The notes: a model not told the origin generated them from the letters alone. A stretch of DNA of 64,000 nt from Pseudomonas asiatica (GCF_009932335.1 NZ_BLJF01000003.1:744001-808000); one strand, 5' to 3'. Shown: positions 8,801-17,789, counted from the first letter of the stretch. Program-made: numbers and translations.

Positions 8801-9696
8801 TGCTCAACCGTATCCAGGCCTTCCGCGAACGCGGTTGGCAAGTTATCGACGCCAAGGCCTATGCCGAGGCATGGGCCCGGTTTGGTGGCAGTGTCGCCAC
8901 CCATCCCCAGGTGGTCGAGCAGCTGGCGGACCTGGCGCAGATCCCTGTGCGTTATCTGGGCTGGCACCAGGCCGGCGAGCTGAAAGCCGCCATTCCTACC
9001 TGGGGGCGCCACCTTGCGCTGTCCAAGGACGTGCTCAAGCGTGCCGGCAAAAAGGCCCTGTTCGACCTGGGCAACGCCGAGATCATCCTGCCGGCGGCGG
9101 CCGATGCCGCTGCACCGTTGCGCCATGCCGCGCGCTACCTGTCCGAACTGAACCAGGGCCGCTTCAGCGGCCTCAAGGCGCAGAAGGAACAGCTGGCCAT
9201 GGCCCGCGCCCACGAAGACCTGTCGAAGAAGTTCCGCTACAACCAGCGCCGCGAACTGCGCCTGCTGGAAGAGGCGGGCGGTGTGGTGCGCCCGATCGGC
9301 GACTTCAGCGCGCAGGAAATCGCCAGCATGTACTGCGACCTGTTCCAGCGCCGCTGGGGCTTCCCTGCCACCGGTGCCGAGCGCATGGCCGAGGTGCTGG
9401 AACGCCTGCGCGAGCTGCTGATCGGCTCGGTGCTGCTGTTGGACGGCAAGCCGATTGCCATCCAGCTGGTTTACCGTGTCGAAGCGCCGGAATGGATCAG
9501 CGTCGAGTACATCAATGGTGGTGTCGACCCTGAAACCAAGGCCTTCAGCCCCGGCAGCGTGCTGAGCTTCCTCAATACCCAGGCCGCCTGGGAAGACGCC
9601 CGTGCGCGCAACAAGCCGCTGCGGTTCTCGTTCGGCCGTGCCGACCGCGAGTACAAGGACCGCTGGTGCAACCCCGTGCAGGTGTATCAGGCGTGA
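8800..9696 (+). CDS. Mig-14-like protein (GNAT-fold)
   Basis: A 298-aa soluble protein resembling Mig-14, known in Salmonella for resistance to antimicrobial peptides and found in the P. aeruginosa LPS locus as PA5003. The middle part (about 120-270) reads like an acyltransferase fold of the GNAT/FemAB type: KFRYNQRRELRLLEEAGG, then GSVLLLDGKPIAIQLVYR, and near the end RFSFGRADREYKDRWC. The start ATG 8800 overlaps the preceding stop (TGATG) and its own stop overlaps the GTG of the next gene. Molecular activity is unproven; transfer of an acyl or aminoacyl group to LPS is a guess from fold and context. Confidence 0.75.
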   Translation: MLNRIQAFRERGWQVIDAKAYAEAWARFGGSVATHPQVVEQLADLAQIPVRYLGWHQAGELKAAIPTWGRHLALSKDVLKRAGKKALFDLGNAEIILPAAADAAAPLRHAARYLSELNQGRFSGLKAQKEQLAMARAHEDLSKKFRYNQRRELRLLEEAGGVVRPIGDFSAQEIASMYCDLFQRRWGFPATGAERMAEVLERLRELLIGSVLLLDGKPIAIQLVYRVEAPEWISVEYINGGVDPETKAFSPGSVLSFLNTQAAWEDARARNKPLRFSFGRADREYKDRWCNPVQVYQA

Positions 9697-11096
9697 GTCG
9701 CAAGCAGCAGTTGCTCAAGCGCCACCGGCGCAACAAGCGCCTGGGCCTGTTGGCGGGCCTGGTCGCGCTGGTGGCCATAGGTGCGTTCAGCTGGTGGTGG
9801 TTGCCACTGCTGCTGTTGCCGCTGTTGTGGGCGGCCCACGAGGCCTGGTTTGCCGACCACCTGTTCTACGCGCCAGGTGAGGACTACGCCTACGACTTCG
9901 GCGAGTTGACCCGGGAGGCTCCTGCCAGCCTGAGCGGCGGCTTGCTCAAGGCTGAGTGCGTGCTGCAGGGCAACGAAACCCTGGTCCTCGAGCTGCGGGT
10001 AAAAAGCAGCTGGATGGGGCGCTTCCTGGACCCGCAGGTCGAGCTGGTGGCTGGCGAGCAGGCCGACCGGCAAACCTTCGAGCGTGGCGTCGATGGCGTG
10101 CGCTTCCTCAACCTCACCGGCCTCGCCGCACCTCTGCAGGCTGGCGCGTTGCGCCTGCGTGGCCGGCATTGCCGGCTGGCGGGCCAGCCGCGCTTGTGGA
10201 TAACCCCGGCGGTCGAGCTGCAACGGCGCCGGGTGATGGTGATCGCGCCGCATGCCGATGATGCCGAGCTGGCCGCTTACGGCCTTTACAGCCAGGCCGA
10301 CGAAACCTGGGTAGTGACCCTGACCGCTGGTGAAATCGAGGCCGAGCACTATCAGCAGATGGGCTTGGCAAAGGCCGAGGCCGCGCGCCTGAAGGGCCGC
10401 CTGAGGGCCTGGGATAGTGTCGCCGTGCCACGCTGGGCCGGTGTGGCGGAATCGCGTTGCGTGCAGCTGGGCTACTTCTGTCTGCAACTGCCTGCCATGC
10501 AGGCTGCGCCAGACCAGCCGGCCGCTTCTCGCGAGGCCGACCTCGCCGACATTCGCGTATTCCGCCGATTCAACCCGTTCCCGCTGCCGGCCGATGTCGA
10601 TGGCGCGCCGACCTGGCGCAACCTGCTCGCCGACCTGCGGGCCTTGCTGGAAATGGCCAGGCCAGAGGTGCTGGTGATGCCGCACCCGCAGCTCGACCCG
10701 CACCCCGACCACATCTGTGCCCAGGCAGCGGTGCTGGAAGCCTTGCAAGGCCTGGCCTGGCAGCCGCAAACCCTGCTGTGCTACGCCAACCACCTGCATG
10801 ACAACGACCGCTGGCCGATGGGCGACAGTGGTGATGGCGTGGCCCTGCCGCCACAGCTGGAAGCTGTCCAGGCCTGGGCTCCTTGCAGCCTGGTACTGGA
10901 CCTTGCGACCCAGCGCGACAAGGCCATGGCCCTGGGCATGATGCACGACCTACAGCCGCCAGCACCGTTCAAACGCCGCCTGCGCCGCTTGTTGCAGCGC
11001 TGGTTGGCCGGGCGGCGGTCGTCGCCTTACGGCGAGAACGAATTCTTCCGCAAGGCCGTGCGCCGACATGAACTGTTCTGGCGGCGTGAGCTGTAG
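9693..11096 (+). CDS. dnpA: PIG-L family de-N-acetylase (DnpA-like), membrane-anchored
   Basis: Zn-dependent deacetylase family acting on N-acetylated sugars. The P. aeruginosa homologue in the same position (PA5002, DnpA) is linked to LPS modification and fluoroquinolone tolerance. The zinc-site signatures are clear: APHADDAELAAYG at about 185-197 and MPHPQLDPHPDH at about 328-339. Residues 17-50 form one or two hydrophobic segments (LGLLAGLVALVAIG, then a Trp/Leu-rich stretch), suggesting anchoring to the inner membrane. GTG 9693 overlaps the previous stop (GTGA); the in-frame GTG at 9666 is less likely. 467 aa. Confidence 0.82.
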   Translation: MSRKQQLLKRHRRNKRLGLLAGLVALVAIGAFSWWWLPLLLLPLLWAAHEAWFADHLFYAPGEDYAYDFGELTREAPASLSGGLLKAECVLQGNETLVLELRVKSSWMGRFLDPQVELVAGEQADRQTFERGVDGVRFLNLTGLAAPLQAGALRLRGRHCRLAGQPRLWITPAVELQRRRVMVIAPHADDAELAAYGLYSQADETWVVTLTAGEIEAEHYQQMGLAKAEAARLKGRLRAWDSVAVPRWAGVAESRCVQLGYFCLQLPAMQAAPDQPAASREADLADIRVFRRFNPFPLPADVDGAPTWRNLLADLRALLEMARPEVLVMPHPQLDPHPDHICAQAAVLEALQGLAWQPQTLLCYANHLHDNDRWPMGDSGDGVALPPQLEAVQAWAPCSLVLDLATQRDKAMALGMMHDLQPPAPFKRRLRRLLQRWLAGRRSSPYGENEFFRKAVRRHELFWRREL

Positions 11097-11144
11097 GCGC
11101 GCCCCATGGTTGACCGCGATGGCGCAGAGCGCCCAAGGAACCCA

Positions 11145-12101
11145 ATGAAAGTCCTATTTCTGGTGCAGAAGGAACAGCGGGCGATTCTCGACCGCCTGTA
11201 CGATGGCGTCGCGGCCAACTGCGAGTGCGACCTGCGCTGGTTGACCAGCGAAGACCAGCGCAACCTGCGCCGCTATTTCAAGCGTGAAGTGCAGGTCGAG
11301 CGTTATGACCGCATTGTTTTCTTCCTGCGTTTCAAACAGGAAATCCGTCAGGCGGCATTCATCCGTACGGTGCCGAACCTGGTCATCCTCGAGCACGATG
11401 CCTACCAGAACTACATCCCGTGCAAGTACACGGGCAAGTTCAGCGCCCATTACCGCAAATTGCCCTGGGCGCGGGTGATCAGCTCAGGCTACATGGTCAG
11501 CGAGCGCCTGCGTCAGGAAGGTTTCGACGCCGTGTTCGTGCCCAAGGGCTACGACGAGCAACTGCTGGCCGACCAGGGGCGTGAGCGCGACATCGAACTG
11601 GCCTTCGTCGGCAGCACCAACAGCGTGGCCTACAGCGGCCGCAAGGCACTGCTGGACGAGCTGGGCCGGGTCGAGAACCTGGTGGTGACCCGTACCAAAT
11701 CGGGTGAAGACTACTGCAACACACTCAACCGGATCCGCTTCTTCGTCAGTGCCGACGTCGGCATGGGCGAATACATGATCAAGAACTTCGAAGCCATGGC
11801 CTGTGGCTGTGTGTTGCTGGCGTATGACCAGGGCGAGGAAGAGAACCGCGCACTGGGCCTGCAGGACATGCACAACGTGGTGTTCTATGACAGCATCCCG
11901 ACCCTTCAGGAAAAGCTCCGCCGTTTGCGCGCGGACCCTGAACTGGCCCGGCAGATTGCAGAAAATGGTCGCCACCTGGCGGTTTCCCGTTTCAGTTTCG
12001 GGGCTGTTGGACGTAGCATCGTCGACCACATGCGCCCGGCGCTCAGGCCCCATCCGCCGTTGTCTGCATGGCAGCGGCTGCGCCTGAAGCTGGGCATCTA
12101 A
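11145..12101 (+). CDS. Ssg-like glycosyltransferase (GT-B)
   Basis: A 318-aa glycosyltransferase resembling Ssg (PA5001), needed for LPS O-antigen and exopolysaccharide phenotypes in Pseudomonas. No N-terminal membrane segment is present; the protein begins MKVLFLVQKEQRAILDRL. The C-terminal half carries the GT-B donor region: ELAFVGSTNSVAYSGRK, then MIKNFEAMACGCVLLAYDQ, the usual E-A-x-A-C-G pattern of group-1 glycosyltransferases. ATG 11145 follows AAGGAAC; an upstream in-frame ATG at 11106 lacks a good ribosome site. It starts 48 bp after dnpA. Confidence 0.75.
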   Translation: MKVLFLVQKEQRAILDRLYDGVAANCECDLRWLTSEDQRNLRRYFKREVQVERYDRIVFFLRFKQEIRQAAFIRTVPNLVILEHDAYQNYIPCKYTGKFSAHYRKLPWARVISSGYMVSERLRQEGFDAVFVPKGYDEQLLADQGRERDIELAFVGSTNSVAYSGRKALLDELGRVENLVVTRTKSGEDYCNTLNRIRFFVSADVGMGEYMIKNFEAMACGCVLLAYDQGEEENRALGLQDMHNVVFYDSIPTLQEKLRRLRADPELARQIAENGRHLAVSRFSFGAVGRSIVDHMRPALRPHPPLSAWQRLRLKLGI

Positions 12102-12166
12102 CATAAGAACTTTCGCGCCTGTGGAACGGGCGTTGGAAGTCGAAGTCGCAATGCGGAGGGAGTCCG

Positions 12167-12940
12167 GTGCGCTTTTCAAATGAGAGTGATGTCACGCTCG
12201 TCGTGACCAGTTGTGGGCGGTTCGATCTGCTCAAAGATACCCTTGAGAGTTTCGATCGCTACAATACCGCGCCCATTCGCGAAGTGTTCATCACCGAAGA
12301 TTCCGGTGACGATGCCGTGCATGCCGCTGTGCCTGAGCACTGGAAACCGCACTGCAAGGTGTTCGTAAACCGGCCCAAGTTGGGCCAGTTGCCGTCTATC
12401 GACCTGGCCTACAGCCACGTCAAGACGCCCTACATCTTTCACTGCGAGGACGACTGGCACTTCTATCGCCAGGGCTTCGTCGAAGACTCCCGGGCCATTC
12501 TGGAGGTCAGCCCTGATCTGCTGCAGGTGTGGCTGCGCAGCCATGCCCATGACCTGGCCATCCACAGCCCTTACATTCACCTGGGTGATCGCCGGGTGAT
12601 CGCCGGGGTGCCTTGCTACCCACTGCTGTCCGATAAGGCCGAGTGGCAGGCGTTTTCGCTCAACCCCGGGTTGCGCCGTTTGAGCGATTACCAGCGTTGC
12701 GCGCCATTTGCCGCCTATGCTGGAGAGAAGGCACTTTCCCGGCGTTATTCTGAGTTAAACCTGACAGCGGTCACCTTGGAGGGTGATGCAGTATTGCACA
12801 CTGGATTTGGTAATCACGTGACCTTGCCCATCGAAGTGGAACGCAAGGCCAAACGTCGTAAACGTGATCGGATAAAGTTGGCATTGACGCTGGTGGCGGG
12901 TGCCGTGATTGGCATGGGAATCACCATTTTTGTTCAGTGA
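12167..12940 (+). CDS. GT-A type glycosyltransferase with C-terminal membrane segment
   Basis: A 257-aa protein with an N-terminal nucleotide-sugar fold (VTLVVTSCGRFDLLKDTLESF) and the metal-binding acidic motif HCEDDWHFY at about residues 92-100, typical of GT2-like enzymes. The final residues (LALTLVAGAVIGMGITIFVQ) form one hydrophobic helix preceded by a lysine/arginine-rich stretch (ERKAKRRKRDRIK), so it is probably tail-anchored in the inner membrane with the enzyme in the cytoplasm. GTG 12167 has a strong GGAGGG site at 12155-12160. Sits in the LPS-core block, so a core sugar is the likely acceptor; the linkage is unknown. Confidence 0.72.
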   Translation: MRFSNESDVTLVVTSCGRFDLLKDTLESFDRYNTAPIREVFITEDSGDDAVHAAVPEHWKPHCKVFVNRPKLGQLPSIDLAYSHVKTPYIFHCEDDWHFYRQGFVEDSRAILEVSPDLLQVWLRSHAHDLAIHSPYIHLGDRRVIAGVPCYPLLSDKAEWQAFSLNPGLRRLSDYQRCAPFAAYAGEKALSRRYSELNLTAVTLEGDAVLHTGFGNHVTLPIEVERKAKRRKRDRIKLALTLVAGAVIGMGITIFVQ

Positions 12941-12977
12941 AGTCGCTGTCCCACCTGACATGAGCGGGAGAGGGCCC

Positions 12978-14069
12978 ATGAACATCGTCAATGTGATGTG
13001 GGCGGGTGGAACGCCGTACATGTCCATCCACAAGGTGCATCGGCAGGTGCTGTCGCACGCGGGTGCCGATGCCCGGATCAGTAACTGGCTGCTGCTGGGT
13101 AGCGGGCTTTGCTGTGGGCTTGGCTCGACCCGGGAGTGGCATATGCCGTCACGGGCGCTGAAAGGGCGGCACTTCTGGCGCCTGTTGCGCCCATGGTTGC
13201 GCATGCGCTTGCGCAAGGCGCTGAACGAGGCCCAGGCTGAAGTCGTGCTGCTCGACGGTGTCGGTGTGGCGCGGTTGGTGTTGCCATTGTTGCAGCAGGT
13301 TCCGCAGGTACGTGCCAAGGTGCTGTTCCACGGCAAGACGCGCCTGAGTCCTAGTGATGTGCGCCTGCTGCGCATGTTTCCGGCCGAGCGTCTGAGCATC
13401 GCCGCCGTTTCACAGACACTTGCCACGTCACTCGAACACGACCTGGGCAGGCCGGTGCAGACCTTGCGCATGGCCCTTGACCCGCTGGCTTTCGCCGAAC
13501 CGTTGTTGAGCCGGGAGGCGGCCAGGCAAGCCCTGCAGCTGCCCCAGGTAACCGGGGTGATGCTGGGCGCGGTCGGGCGACTGGTGGAAAGCAAAGGTTT
13601 CGAGATGCTGATCGAGGCGTTCGCCAAGGCCTGTATGCGGCAGTCGGACCTGCAGTTGGCAATCATCGGCGAAGGCCCTCTGCGTGAGGTGCTGCAAGCC
13701 CGTATCGACGCGCTGGGCCTGGCCGGGCGCGTTCACCTGAGCGGTCACCGCGACGACCTGCAGCAGCTGTACCGGGCCTTCGACTGGCTATTGGTGCCTT
13801 CGCGCTCCGAAGGCCTGGGGCTGGTGGTACAGGAGGCGGTCATGGCCGACGTGCCGGTGGTATGCAGCGACCTGCAGGTGTTCCGCGAGCAGTTGCAGGA
13901 CACCGGTGGCTACCTGCCCGTTGCCAATGAAAATGCCTGGGCCGAGGCGATCGAGCGTTGCTCGGTGCTCGGTGCCCCGGCGGTAGCTGCCCGGCAGCGC
14001 CAGGCGCTGGCCCCGGAGCAGGCCTGGCAAGCATTCTGCAATGGCTCGCAAAGCCTGCTGCGCAGTTGA
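12978..14069 (+). CDS. Glycosyltransferase, GT4 family (LPS core)
   Basis: A 363-aa GT-B enzyme. The acceptor domain begins MNIVNVMWAGGTPYMSIHKV. The donor domain shows MLGAVGRLVESKGFEMLIEA, LAIIGEGPLREVLQARI, and VPSRSEGLGLVVQEAVMADV (EX7E). ATG 12978 follows GGGAGAGGG; the frame is open back to 12909 but that would overlap the upstream gene without a ribosome site. Its stop lies only 3 bp from the end of the convergent kinase gene. Expected to extend the LPS outer core; position is near that of the rhamnosyltransferase gene wapR in P. aeruginosa, but that identity is not established here. Confidence 0.78.
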   Translation: MNIVNVMWAGGTPYMSIHKVHRQVLSHAGADARISNWLLLGSGLCCGLGSTREWHMPSRALKGRHFWRLLRPWLRMRLRKALNEAQAEVVLLDGVGVARLVLPLLQQVPQVRAKVLFHGKTRLSPSDVRLLRMFPAERLSIAAVSQTLATSLEHDLGRPVQTLRMALDPLAFAEPLLSREAARQALQLPQVTGVMLGAVGRLVESKGFEMLIEAFAKACMRQSDLQLAIIGEGPLREVLQARIDALGLAGRVHLSGHRDDLQQLYRAFDWLLVPSRSEGLGLVVQEAVMADVPVVCSDLQVFREQLQDTGGYLPVANENAWAEAIERCSVLGAPAVAARQRQALAPEQAWQAFCNGSQSLLRS

Positions 14070-14072
14070 CGC

Positions 14073-14678
14073 TCAGCGTGCCAGCAGGGCTGCCTCGAAG
14101 GCGGCAAGGGGGAACCGGTCACCCAGGTTCTCCCGCTCGATATAACGCACCATATGCTGCACATTGCGCCGAATCATGCGCGCCGACAGCGGCGGACGCA
14201 GGAAGCGCATGTCGGCAACGTCGATCAGGCCCAGTTGCTGGTCGGGGGTGACCACCACATTACCCAGGTGCAACGAGCGGAAGTACACGCCGCTGCGATG
14301 CAGCTGGCGGATCAGTTCGATCAGGCGCGGCAGGTAGGTGTCCCAGCTGAAACCCTCATCGCGCGACATCTGCAGCAAGGTGCGCCCTGGCAGCGGGCGG
14401 TACAGCACGGCGGTACGCCCTGGCAGGTCGAGCTTGTGCTGGCTGATCACCTCCAGGGTGGGGATGCCCAGTTGTGCAAGGCGTGCGGCGTTGTCGACGA
14501 AGCGCTGCGAGTACGGGCGCAGCAGTGCAGATGAAATCAGCCGCTTCCTACGAAAAACCTTGAGGAAATTACCATCCGCGAGCAGGTAGACTTTGGCGCC
14601 ATGGCTATCTGCCTCAAGCACCTGTGCGCCTTGTGTCAGCTGATCGAAGTCGACCTGGGGGAGCCGGGAGCATTGCAT
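14073..14678 (-). CDS. Small LPS-locus kinase-like protein (PA4998 type)
   Basis: A 201-aa protein with the trimmed protein-kinase fold of LPS sugar kinases: YLLADGNFLKVFRRKRL (lysine strand), LIRQLHRSGVYFRSLHLGNVVV (catalytic-loop region with H-x-G-N), and LGLIDVADM (metal-binding Asp). The catalytic loop lacks the usual HxD: the equivalent reads FRSLHLGN. ATG 14678 gives the start MQCSRLPQVDFDQLTQ with AAGG about 10 nt upstream; longer in-frame starts at 14747 and 14768 have no ribosome site and sit in AT-rich promoter sequence. Divergent from waaL, convergent with the GT4 gene. Substrate unknown, probably a core sugar. Confidence 0.68.
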   Translation of the reverse strand: MQCSRLPQVDFDQLTQGAQVLEADSHGAKVYLLADGNFLKVFRRKRLISSALLRPYSQRFVDNAARLAQLGIPTLEVISQHKLDLPGRTAVLYRPLPGRTLLQMSRDEGFSWDTYLPRLIELIRQLHRSGVYFRSLHLGNVVVTPDQQLGLIDVADMRFLRPPLSARMIRRNVQHMVRYIERENLGDRFPLAAFEAALLAR

Positions 14679-14712
14679 GAATAGAGCCTTGTCGTCGGGC
14701 GAACAGAATGAC

Positions 14713-14756
14713 CGGCAATAATGCCGAAAATAATGTTGTAGCACCATTGGATGGTG
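14713..14756. promoter_or_regulatory. Two short palindromes in the kinase/waaL divergent gap
   Basis: The 101-bp gap between the kinase start and waaL is AT-rich for this genome. It contains CGGCA-ATAA-TGCCG at 14713-14726 and CACCAT-TGG-ATGGTG at 14742-14756. They may be operators or 5'-UTR hairpins of either transcript. No regulator is recognised. Confidence 0.35.
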
Positions 14757-14779
14757 TCTTTGATTCATCGGGGGAAAGG

Positions 14780-15955
14780 ATGTTGTATCAAAAAAACTGG
14801 GCGCAAGCCTGGTTGGGGTTTGGTCTGGTCTGGTTCCTGGCAGCGATTGCCCTGGCACCGAGCAACAAGGTTTATCAGCAAGGGCTGGTGTTGTTCCTGT
14901 GGTTGCCGACGCTGGTAATGGCGTGGTCCGCAAGGCACGTAATAGTGCAGGCCTGGCGGCGTCAGCCGGCCTTGTGGGGGAGTGTGTTGCTGCTGCTGGT
15001 GTGGAGTGGGCTCAGCCTGGTCTGGTCGGCCGCGGAAAACCCGGGGCGCGAGGCCAAGCGCCTGCTCTACATCCTGGTATTCCTGCTGGCGTTCCCGCTG
15101 CTGGGCCAGCTTGGCCAGGCCCGCATTCGTCAGCTGTTGCTGGCCGGCAGCGCCTTGCTGGCCGTTGCCGCATTGATCTCGGTAATCCATTTCTACGGCG
15201 TGCTGGGCATGCCTCTGCTGGCCCGGCTGGAGGGCATCGGCGAGATATCGCACCCCATTCTGGGTGCCTATGTCATCGGTTCGGCCGTGCTCTTCCTGCT
15301 TTACGAGCCGCCGCGGCAACGTGGCCTGCAGTTGTTGTGGCTGGTGGCGCTGGTGTGCCTGGGGTTGTTTGCCATGCTCAGCCAGAGCCGTGGGGCAATC
15401 CTGGCCCTGGTGCTCACCGTGATCCTGGCCCCGTTGTGGTTCCGTGACCGCCACAGCCGGATGTTTGCCGTGCTGGCGGCCATCGCCACCGGCCTGGCCT
15501 TCTATCTCGTGTACGACCTGATCGCCCAGCGCGGTTCGTCCTACCGGCCGGAAATCTTCCACGCCGTGGTCGACATGATCGCCGCACATCCCTGGACCGG
15601 CCTTGGCCTGGGCGCTGCCTACGACGTGAGTGCAGTGGGCAAGCACTTCGACCACACCCACAACATGTTCACCCACATCGCAGTGGAGTTGGGCCTGCCT
15701 GGCATGCTGCTGTGGGTCATGGTGTGGCTGTACACCTTGGGCGAAATCGTCCGCGCACGTGGCACGTTGTTCGGCAAGATCCTGCTCGGTTTCTGGGTCT
15801 ACTCCACCCTGGCCATGCAGTTCGATGCCGCCAGCCTCACTGGTACGCCACGTGCCGAATGGTTCATCAGCTGGCTGCCCGTTGGCCTGGCCATGTTGTT
15901 GCCATGGGGGAGTGCCGAAAATGATGCCTGTGGTAAAATTTCCGGTTCAACCTGA
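14780..15955 (+). CDS. waaL: O-antigen ligase WaaL (Wzy/WaaL family)
   Basis: Integral membrane enzyme that joins undecaprenyl-linked O-antigen to lipid A-core on the periplasmic side. The 391-aa protein shows about ten hydrophobic segments and a larger loop toward the C-terminus with the family signature HTHNMFTHIAVELGLPG, where the conserved histidine and the V-E-L-G element lie. ATG 14780 follows GGGGAAAGG; an in-frame ATG at 14708 is less well placed. Ends 15 bp before msbA, so the two are probably cotranscribed. Homologous O-antigen polymerases share the fold, but the gene order (kinase, waaL, msbA, hldE) supports ligase. Confidence 0.82.
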   Translation: MLYQKNWAQAWLGFGLVWFLAAIALAPSNKVYQQGLVLFLWLPTLVMAWSARHVIVQAWRRQPALWGSVLLLLVWSGLSLVWSAAENPGREAKRLLYILVFLLAFPLLGQLGQARIRQLLLAGSALLAVAALISVIHFYGVLGMPLLARLEGIGEISHPILGAYVIGSAVLFLLYEPPRQRGLQLLWLVALVCLGLFAMLSQSRGAILALVLTVILAPLWFRDRHSRMFAVLAAIATGLAFYLVYDLIAQRGSSYRPEIFHAVVDMIAAHPWTGLGLGAAYDVSAVGKHFDHTHNMFTHIAVELGLPGMLLWVMVWLYTLGEIVRARGTLFGKILLGFWVYSTLAMQFDAASLTGTPRAEWFISWLPVGLAMLLPWGSAENDACGKISGST

Positions 15956-15970
15956 ACAGCGAGCTTGATA

Positions 15971-17779
15971 ATGGCCGAAACACCGCGACCGGCGGAACAC
16001 ACCTCCAGCCTGAAGATCTACTTCCGGCTGCTGAGCTATGTGAAACCCTATGTCGGCATTTTCCTGCTGAGCATCATCGGTTTCGTGATCTTTGCCTCGA
16101 CCCAGCCGATGCTGGCCGGGATCCTGAAGTATTTCGTAGATGGGCTGAGCAACCCCGAAGCGGTGTTGTTCCCAAACGTCCCCTACCTGCGCGACCTGCA
16201 ACTGCTGCAGGCGGTGCCGCTGCTGATTATCCTGATCGCCGCGTGGCAGGGTCTGGGCTCGTTCCTCGGCAACTACTTCCTGGCCAAGGTTTCCCTGTGC
16301 CTGGTGCACGACCTGCGTGTGGAACTGTTCAACAAGCTGCTGGTGCTGCCTAACCGCTACTTCGACAACCACAACTCCGGGCACCTGATCTCGCGCATCA
16401 CCTTCAACGTGACCATGGTCACTGGTGCTGCGACCGATGCGATCAAGGTGGTGATCCGCGAAGGCCTGACCGTGGTGTTCCTGTTCGGCTACCTGCTGTG
16501 GATGAACTGGCACCTGACCCTGGTGATGGTTGCCATCCTGCCGGTAATCGCGGTGATGGTGAGCGTCGCCAGCAAGAAATTCCGCAAGCAGAGCAAGAAA
16601 ATCCAGGTGGCCATGGGCGACGTCACCCACGTTGCCTCGGAAACCATCCAGGGCTACCGCGTGGTGCGCAGCTTCGGCGGCGAGGCCTACGAGGAGCAGC
16701 GTTTCGGCAAGGCCAGCCAGAGCAACACCGACAAGCAGTTGCACATGACCAAGACCGGCTCGCTGTACACGCCGATGCTGCAGCTGGTGATCTACACCGC
16801 CATGGCCGCGTTGATGTTCCTGGTGCTGTTCCTGCGCGGTGATTCCACTGCTGGTGATCTGGTGGCTTACATCACCGCCGCCGGCCTGTTGCCCAAGCCG
16901 ATACGTCAGCTTTCGGAAGTCAGCTCGACCATCCAGAAGGGCCTGGCCGGCGCCGAAAGCATCTTCGAGCAACTGGACGAAGAGCCTGAAGTGGATACCG
17001 GTACCGTCGAGAAGGAGCGGGTGGAAGGGCGCCTGGAGGTGCGCAACCTCAGCTTCACCTACCCGGGTACCGAGCGTGAGGTGCTGAGCGATATCAGCTT
17101 CGTAGCCGAGCCAGGGCAGATGATTGCACTGGTCGGCCGCTCCGGCAGTGGCAAGTCTACCCTGGCAGCGCTGATACCGCGCTTCTATCACCACGACCAG
17201 GGGCAGATCCTGCTCGATGGCGTGGAGATCGAGAACTATCGCCTGCGCAACCTGCGTCGCCACGTTTCGCAGGTGACCCAGCATGTCACCCTGTTCAACG
17301 ATACCGTGGCCAACAACATTGCCTATGGCGACCTGGCCGGCGCCCCGCGCGCCGACATCGAAGCCGCTGCGGCCGATGCCTATGCCAAGGAGTTCGTCGA
17401 CCGGCTGCCGAAAGGCTTCGATACCGAAGTGGGTGAGAACGGCGTACTGCTCTCCGGCGGCCAGCGCCAGCGCCTCGCGATTGCCCGGGCACTGTTGAAG
17501 AATGCGCCGCTGCTGATCCTCGACGAAGCCACCTCGGCGCTGGATACCGAGTCCGAGCGGCATATCCAGGCTGCCCTGGACCATGTGATGCAGGGCCGTA
17601 CCACGCTGGTGATCGCCCACCGTCTGTCGACCATCGAGAAAGCTGACCAGATCCTGGTCATGGACCAGGGGCGCCTGGTCGAGCGCGGCACCCATGCCGA
17701 GCTGCTTGCGGCCAATGGCCATTATGCCCGCCTGCATGCCATGGGCCTGGATGAGCCGGCCAAGGCCGATATCACCTGA
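15971..17779 (+). CDS. msbA: Lipid A-core flippase MsbA (ABC transporter)
   Basis: Half-size ABC exporter of 602 aa that flips lipid A-core across the inner membrane as a homodimer. The N-terminal six-helix domain covers about 20-330. The nucleotide-binding domain has Walker A GRSGSGKST (about 388), signature LSGGQRQRLAIARAL (about 493), Walker B LLILDEATSALD (about 513) and the switch histidine in VIAHRLST. ATG 15971 gives MAETPRPAEH; an in-frame TTG lies two codons upstream. Placed between waaL and hldE, as in P. aeruginosa. Confidence 0.94.
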   Translation: MAETPRPAEHTSSLKIYFRLLSYVKPYVGIFLLSIIGFVIFASTQPMLAGILKYFVDGLSNPEAVLFPNVPYLRDLQLLQAVPLLIILIAAWQGLGSFLGNYFLAKVSLCLVHDLRVELFNKLLVLPNRYFDNHNSGHLISRITFNVTMVTGAATDAIKVVIREGLTVVFLFGYLLWMNWHLTLVMVAILPVIAVMVSVASKKFRKQSKKIQVAMGDVTHVASETIQGYRVVRSFGGEAYEEQRFGKASQSNTDKQLHMTKTGSLYTPMLQLVIYTAMAALMFLVLFLRGDSTAGDLVAYITAAGLLPKPIRQLSEVSSTIQKGLAGAESIFEQLDEEPEVDTGTVEKERVEGRLEVRNLSFTYPGTEREVLSDISFVAEPGQMIALVGRSGSGKSTLAALIPRFYHHDQGQILLDGVEIENYRLRNLRRHVSQVTQHVTLFNDTVANNIAYGDLAGAPRADIEAAAADAYAKEFVDRLPKGFDTEVGENGVLLSGGQRQRLAIARALLKNAPLLILDEATSALDTESERHIQAALDHVMQGRTTLVIAHRLSTIEKADQILVMDQGRLVERGTHAELLAANGHYARLHAMGLDEPAKADIT

Positions 17780-17789
17780 ACCCTCGTTG

